From Planctomycetota bacterium (GTDB lineage: Bacteria; Planctomycetota; PLA2; JAEUHO01): a stretch of DNA of 17,661 bases. Below are positions 13,011-17,661 of the stretch, piece by piece (position 1 is the stretch's first letter; each line of letters starts with the position of its first letter). The DNA lies in assembly GCA_024639415.1 (NCBI GenBank), contig JAHEIK010000007.1:1-17661 (forward strand), given 5' to 3'. Made by a program: the position numbers and the translations under genes. Below the pieces are notes generated by a model, which was not told the origin of the DNA, did not search any database, and was given only the letters and a program-made list of their open reading frames with translations.

Positions 13011-13362
13011 GGAGCCTCCCTGACGCGGGTCGAGGCCATCGAGCCGGTCCTGCGCAGGACGCATGAGCCGACTCCAGGGCGAGCTTCCCCCCGGACCGTA
13101 GCGCTCTGGACCGACGGAGGGTCGACCTCCCCGTCTTCCTCAACCAATCGGTCGGAATCGGGCCCGGCCGCAGCCCCTACCAATCGGCCGCCCGAGCGAT
13201 TCGTCGGGCTCCCGTTCGCGTCGGGCTGTTTCCGCGCAGGTGGCAGGGGCGTCGACAGCGGCTAGAATCGCCGCCCCGGTGGCTGAATTCGACGGCGGAA
13301 TGCCCGCCGAATGTGCCGCCGGGGCTACCGGACGCCCCCGAGGCGCATTCGAAGGGCCCCGC
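13011..13362. promoter_or_regulatory. Divergent intergenic region with repeated CCAATCGG octamers
   Basis: This 352-bp region separates the amidase and sensor genes. CCAATCGG occurs at 13144-13151 and 13180-13187, and again at 13395-13402 just inside the sensor gene. The 15-mer CCAATCGGCCGCCCG is exact at 13180 and 13395. Candidate -10 boxes are TACGGT on minus (13100-13095) for the amidase and TAGAAT on plus (13263-13268) for the sensor. No small gene is evident. Confidence 0.4.
13015..13020 (-). promoter_or_regulatory. Ribosome-binding site deciding the amidase start
   Basis: GGGAGG on the minus strand lies 4 nt before ATG13010. It is the clearest Shine-Dalgarno sequence in the window and selects this start, after which a normal signal peptide follows. 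Confidence 0.6.
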
Positions 13363-16300
13363 ATGCGATCCCCCGAGCGACGGAATCCGCCTCGCCAATC
13401 GGCCGCCCGGAGGGCGCCGTGGCTGCTGCTGGCCGTGCTTCTGGCAGCTGCGGGCCCCACATCGCAGCACGCGGACGCCGCCGATCCGCCCAGCCCGCTC
13501 GCCCCGCCCGAGGCGCTGACCGTCCGCGCCCAGGTTCTGGAAGCCCCCGTCCGGATGGACGGTTCCCTGGATGAGTGGGCCGCCGTACCCGCCACAGCGC
13601 AGGCACTCCTGGGAGCGCGCAATCAGCTGCACCCCAACCTGGCGAACTCCTGGACGGGGCCCGAGGACGCCTCCGTCCTCGTGCGCGTCGCCGTGCAGGG
13701 CGACGACCTCTACCTGGGCATGAGCTTCACCGACGACGTCGTGCTGCATGAGCGCGAGCGTGCGTGGTGGCACGGAGACTCGCTCGAGCTGTTCGTGAAC
13801 CCGGACCTGCAGCCCGGCGTGCGCCCCCCCCAGCGCTTCACCCCCGGCTGCCGGCAGATCTTCCTCATGCCGGCCAACCCCGAGCTGCCGTGGGGCGTCG
13901 TGTATCAGGGTCGGCGGCAGGTCTTCGGCGACGGCGGCCTCCGCGGCGTCGAGGTCGTGCGCGGCCCGGAGCGCGAGGGCGGCTACGACGCGGAAGCCCG
14001 CATCCCGTTGGCGAACTTCGGCATCGACCACCGCGACGCGGCACAACTCGGCTTCGCGCTGGCCCTGAACGACAGCGACGTGGCCGGCGGCGCGGCAGAC
14101 ACCTACCTGTCTTGGAACCGCGGCTTCGACCTCTACCTCCATCCGGACCACTTCGGCGTATTGGAGATTCCCGCCCGCGACGCCTTCCGCCCCGTTGGCG
14201 ACTCGAGCGGCAGCGGGGGGACCTCGTGGCTGCTGCTCGCCGTCCTCGGCCTGGGCGCGGCCTTCGTCCTCGCGGGGCCGGGCGCACGCCGGCTCGCGCG
14301 TGTGCGGGCCCGCAGCAAGCTCATCGCGCTGGTGGCCAGCGTGCTGCTCGGAGGCGCCGTCTACCTGCAAGCCTCGCTGTCCGCGGATGCGGACGAGCGC
14401 AGCGTCCGCGAGGAGCTCGATGCCGTCGCCGACCGCGCAGCCGATGTTGCGGCGGACGCGGCGCCCTACCTCCCCGCCGACGCCGATGCCGATGCGAGCG
14501 CGCGTGCCCTCACAGCCCTCCTGCGCGGCGGGCGTGTGGGAGCGGCGCCCGGCGTCGTCGCCGCGAAGCTCGTCCCGCTGCACGCCGAGGGCGCCTTCGC
14601 GGGAGATGGCGGCGTGCCGGCCTACCGATTCGACCTGCGCCGCAGGCACACGTTCCTCCTGCCTCGCCCGCTCGAGCCCGGACAGATCCGCATGCGCCTC
14701 GCGGCCGCACCGGCGACACGCGGCTCGGGGCCCGTCGCGCTCGGATCCCTCGAGTTCGTGGGTCTCAGCGGCCAGACCGCTGTCGAGCGCATCGCGACGA
14801 GCGGCTCGCAGACGAGCATCGACGCCCAGGTCCGGCTGGTGCGTACGGACACCCTGCAGTCCATCACGTGGGTCCCCGATCCCGAGGCCCCGCCGGCGGT
14901 GCTGCGTGGGCTGGACCTGATCGAGGACGGCGCTGCCGCACAACCGCTGCTGCTCTCCGGCTCCACGCTCCAGCGGGTTCCCGTGCTCGCGCACGCGGCG
15001 GGGCCGAACCAAGGCCGCGGTCTGGCGCCGGGTGCGAGCCTGACGCTCGACCTCCCGGTCCTCGCGGAAGCCGATCGACTCTGGCTGCTGTTGAGCGCGG
15101 AGCGCGCGTTCCCCCAGCTCCTGGGCGACCACGTGCTCGCCCGCGTGGCCCTGACGTATGCGAGCGGTGCACCCGCGCCGCCCATCGACGTACGCAACGG
15201 CGAGCACATCACGGCGGAGCAGTTGCTGCCCGGCATTCGCCGCCCGCGCGGCGTGCAAAGCCACGAGGCCTTCCGCTGGCGCGACTCCATGGGCTTCACC
15301 CACGTGCACCAGGCGCTGCCCGTGCCGCTCGACCCGAGCCGGGTCGCGACCAAGCTCGTGATCGAGAACCTGGGCGCAGGCGGATCCGTGCGCGTCGTCG
15401 CGGCGACCGTCGTGCGGACACGTCGCGCGGACGATGGGCAGAGCGTCCGCGTCGTAACCGACGAGAGCGGGCACGACGGCCTCCTGCTCGGCACGGGGCT
15501 GCCGGACTTCGCGACCTACCTCACGGCGACGGCCGCCGCCGAGGCCGACCGCGTGCGTGTGCCGCGAGAGCTCGGCGTCGAGCCGCGCGCGACGCTGACC
15601 TTCTCGGCGCCACTGCCGCGCTCCGTCGCGGTCAAGCGCGAACGCGCCCAGGTCGCCTTGTTTGCGTGCCTCGGTCTCGTGGTCTTCCTGGGCGTGCTCC
15701 TGGTGGTCGACGCGGCAGGACGGCTGCGCTACCTCACGTGGCGGCTCGGCGCGGGCGTCCTGGCCGCAGCCCTCGTGCCGCTTGCCGTCACGCTGATCCT
15801 GGTCAATCGCGACACGTCGGAGCGCATCGAGGCCGAGCACGCCGGACGCGTGCGAGGCGGACTACAGCAAGTCCAAGGACGACTCGATGCGGCGCTGGTG
15901 CGCGTGCGCGACGCAGCCCGCCGCCTCGCGCGGCACCTGGCGACCGAGACCGGGCGCGGTCAGTACGCGGACCTCCATCGCGTGGCGCGCCTCTACGGAG
16001 CCGCAGCCCTGGAAGACGGCCTGCACGGCACCGTAGCGATCTCCGGAGCCGCCCTGCCCGTACTCAACATCCCGCTGGATCCGGCAGGGACCGGGCTGCG
16101 CGGTCCGCGCTTCCTACGCGGTGCCGGAGAGCAACCGGGCGTGCATACGAGCCCCTGGGATGGCCTGCTGCTCGTCGGCTCTTCGCGCTACGGCCGCACC
16201 GAGGACTGGGTGCGCGTGACGATCGGCTTGCGCGTGGACGACGCGTTCCTCGCGGCCGCGCTCTACGAGGGGCTGGCCGACGAGGGGGCCGCTGCCGTCG

Positions 16301-17661
16301 TGGTCGACGACAACGGCCGCCCGTTGACGCAGTCGGGCCAGGACGCCGAAGCCATGCGACGGGCGCTCGCAGGTCGCGTGGACGAACTCGCCGGCCGCGC
16401 GACCACAGGTTCGACACTGCTCCCGCAGGTCGGTGTTGGCGCCGCGGCCCACCTGGTCGTCGCGCAGCGCTTTGGCGCGGCCGCCCCGGCTGAGGCCCGC
16501 GGCGCGTGGCTCGCGCTCGGACTGCGCAGGCGCGCGATCGAGCGCGCCCTGGAGGAGCAGCGCGAGCCGCTGCTCTGGCTTGCGCTGTTCGGGCTCGTAT
16601 TGATCGTGGGTGTGGCGACGATCGTCGCGCGGCGTGTCGCCGATCCGGTGCGCGACCTCGTGCGCGTGACCGATGCGGTCCGCCAGGGCACCTTCGACGT
16701 GCAGGTGCCGCAGGCAGGCAGCGACGAGGTCGGACGCCTGACGGTCGCATTCGATCAGATGCGGCGCGACCTGGGGCACCGCGTCGAGGACCTGGACTTC
16801 CTGCGCAACGCGCAGGAGGCGCTCGCCGCCTCGCTGGACTTCGGCCGCCGTGCGCGCGTCGTCGTGCAGTTGTTCCAGGGTCGCTTCGGCGCCGACGAGG
16901 TGATGCTGCTCGACGCGCGCTCGTCGCGCGGTCCCGTGACGGTCGTGGCCGAGGGCTCCTCGCCGGCGCGCTTCGCCGATCGCCCGTTCGCCCCGGCCCC
17001 GGGCGGCTGGCTCGAGGATGCGCTGTCGGCGACGCGCCCGCTGGACGTCGGCGGTGGCGAGAGCGGTGATGGGGAGGGCCCGGTCGGCCGGCGCCTGTTG
17101 GCGGACAGCCGCGCGTGGATCGCGCTCCCGCTGCACTCCGGACGCGAGCTGCAGGGTCTGGTCCTGCTGGGCTGGGCCGAGGCTGCCGACGTCCCGCAGG
17201 CCGAGCGCCGCAGGCTGCTCGAGCCTCTCGCCGGGATCACGGCGAGCGCGCTGAACAACGCCCGCCTCTATCGCCTCGCCGCGCTGGACGACGTCACGCG
17301 GCTGCCGGGTGCGACCGCCTTCGAAGCCGCGCTGCGCGCCGACGTAGAGCGTGCAGTCGCGGGCGGCCCCAGTGCCGTGCTGCTGCGTATCGGCCTGGAC
17401 CACCTGGAGCACGTGGCGCTGCGCAGGGACGTGGAGCTGTCCCGCGAGCTGATGCGCGCCTGCGCCGCCGCCCTCGTCGGCGTGGTCGGGGATCGCGCGC
17501 GGCTCGGGCGCTTGCGCGAGGAGCAACTCGCCGTGCGCTGGCCCGGCGCGAGCGAGGACGAAGTCCGCGGCCTTGCCGAGATGCTGAGGCGACGCCTCGC
17601 CGCGGTCGAGGTGTCGCCGGACTCGGGCGGCGAGTCCGTCACGACCACGGTGTCCATCGGC
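13363..17661 (+). CDS. Giant membrane sensor: CBM9-like, two further extracytoplasmic domains, HAMP, GAF, degenerate GGDEF (3' truncated by window)
   Basis: The frame is open from 13363 to the last base (1433 codons, no stop). In order: signal peptide (APWLLLAVLLAAAG); CBM9/DOMON-like domain at about 50-270 (VRMDGSLDEW, WWHGDSLELFVNPD); membrane segments at 289-305 and 320-335; a beta-rich extracytoplasmic region at 340-760; membrane segments at 764-784 and 795-814; a Cache-like region at 820-1065; membrane segment 1070-1089; HAMP at 1090-1145 (DPVRDLVRVTDAVRQG, SDEVGRL); GAF at 1150-1305; GGDEF-like from 1307 (ALDDVTRLPG, GLDHLEH). This topology puts all three sensing regions outside and HAMP-GAF-GGDEF inside. 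The GGDEF signature is replaced by REEQL (1385-1389), so cyclase activity is doubtful. In-frame ATG13300 and GTG13279 are alternative starts; 13363 gives the best signal peptide. Confidence 0.85.
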   Translation, partial: MRSPERRNPPRQSAARRAPWLLLAVLLAAAGPTSQHADAADPPSPLAPPEALTVRAQVLEAPVRMDGSLDEWAAVPATAQALLGARNQLHPNLANSWTGPEDASVLVRVAVQGDDLYLGMSFTDDVVLHERERAWWHGDSLELFVNPDLQPGVRPPQRFTPGCRQIFLMPANPELPWGVVYQGRRQVFGDGGLRGVEVVRGPEREGGYDAEARIPLANFGIDHRDAAQLGFALALNDSDVAGGAADTYLSWNRGFDLYLHPDHFGVLEIPARDAFRPVGDSSGSGGTSWLLLAVLGLGAAFVLAGPGARRLARVRARSKLIALVASVLLGGAVYLQASLSADADERSVREELDAVADRAADVAADAAPYLPADADADASARALTALLRGGRVGAAPGVVAAKLVPLHAEGAFAGDGGVPAYRFDLRRRHTFLLPRPLEPGQIRMRLAAAPATRGSGPVALGSLEFVGLSGQTAVERIATSGSQTSIDAQVRLVRTDTLQSITWVPDPEAPPAVLRGLDLIEDGAAAQPLLLSGSTLQRVPVLAHAAGPNQGRGLAPGASLTLDLPVLAEADRLWLLLSAERAFPQLLGDHVLARVALTYASGAPAPPIDVRNGEHITAEQLLPGIRRPRGVQSHEAFRWRDSMGFTHVHQALPVPLDPSRVATKLVIENLGAGGSVRVVAATVVRTRRADDGQSVRVVTDESGHDGLLLGTGLPDFATYLTATAAAEADRVRVPRELGVEPRATLTFSAPLPRSVAVKRERAQVALFACLGLVVFLGVLLVVDAAGRLRYLTWRLGAGVLAAALVPLAVTLILVNRDTSERIEAEHAGRVRGGLQQVQGRLDAALVRVRDAARRLARHLATETGRGQYADLHRVARLYGAAALEDGLHGTVAISGAALPVLNIPLDPAGTGLRGPRFLRGAGEQPGVHTSPWDGLLLVGSSRYGRTEDWVRVTIGLRVDDAFLAAALYEGLADEGAAAVVVDDNGRPLTQSGQDAEAMRRALAGRVDELAGRATTGSTLLPQVGVGAAAHLVVAQRFGAAAPAEARGAWLALGLRRRAIERALEEQREPLLWLALFGLVLIVGVATIVARRVADPVRDLVRVTDAVRQGTFDVQVPQAGSDEVGRLTVAFDQMRRDLGHRVEDLDFLRNAQEALAASLDFGRRARVVVQLFQGRFGADEVMLLDARSSRGPVTVVAEGSSPARFADRPFAPAPGGWLEDALSATRPLDVGGGESGDGEGPVGRRLLADSRAWIALPLHSGRELQGLVLLGWAEAADVPQAERRRLLEPLAGITASALNNARLYRLAALDDVTRLPGATAFEAALRADVERAVAGGPSAVLLRIGLDHLEHVALRRDVELSRELMRACAAALVGVVGDRARLGRLREEQLAVRWPGASEDEVRGLAEMLRRRLAAVEVSPDSGGESVTTTVSIG

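Noticed and set aside
13177..15840. An 887-codon open frame on the minus strand, and a 909-codon open frame at 13764-16493 on plus
   Set aside because: Both overlap the sensor gene in other frames. Their translations are low-complexity (Arg/Ala/Gly/His-rich) with no domain, while the frame from 13363 gives recognisable CBM9-like, HAMP, GAF and GGDEF-like regions and membrane helices.

Overview
The window is very GC-rich and shows dense, alternating short transcription units. Several products point to the Planctomycetota or a nearby deep bacterial lineage: a secreted prenyltransferase/squalene-oxidase-repeat protein, a secreted HEAT-like plus von Willebrand A protein, a secreted M28 peptidase with PA and PDZ domains, and a very large CBM9-like membrane sensor. 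This assignment rests on gene content only; there is no rRNA or other marker in the window.

Layout. Positions 1-1831 hold a MerR-type HTH regulator with a degenerate cobalamin-domain-like half (462-1343, minus). It is enclosed by nested inverted copies of an intergenic repeat; the outer arms are 109 bp (57-165 and 1723-1831). The right arm supplies the last codons of a VAT1-like quinone oxidoreductase (1801-2850, minus). That gene is divergent from an AI-2E family permease (2906-4000, plus), which is followed by a small coiled-coil/XRE HTH protein (4088-4525, plus) whose 3' end is repeated as 22-bp tandem units. Next on the minus strand come an M28 peptidase (5160-6986) and, 8 bp behind it, an O6-alkylguanine-DNA alkyltransferase (4642-5151). 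Then come a squalene-cyclase-fold protein (7091-8452, plus) convergent with a TPR protein (8458-9381, minus), and divergent from the latter a HEAT/VWA protein (9437-11458, plus). A 500-bp repeat-rich spacer precedes a secreted amidase (11955-13010, minus). A giant multi-domain membrane sensor begins at 13363 and stays open to the window end.

The most important observation is in the alkyltransferase. Its active-site cysteine (the C of the PCHR motif) is encoded by an in-frame UGA, and the expected 33-residue C-terminal region continues intact to a second stop. Immediately after the UGA lies a hairpin with the geometry of a bacterial SECIS element. The best reading is a selenocysteine-containing DNA alkyltransferase; the main alternative is a C-to-A mutation or sequencing error at the catalytic codon.

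A second pattern covers several genes: TANNNT hexamers lie 6-7 nt upstream of five start codons, suggesting leaderless transcription. No CRISPR array, tRNA, rRNA or transposase is visible.
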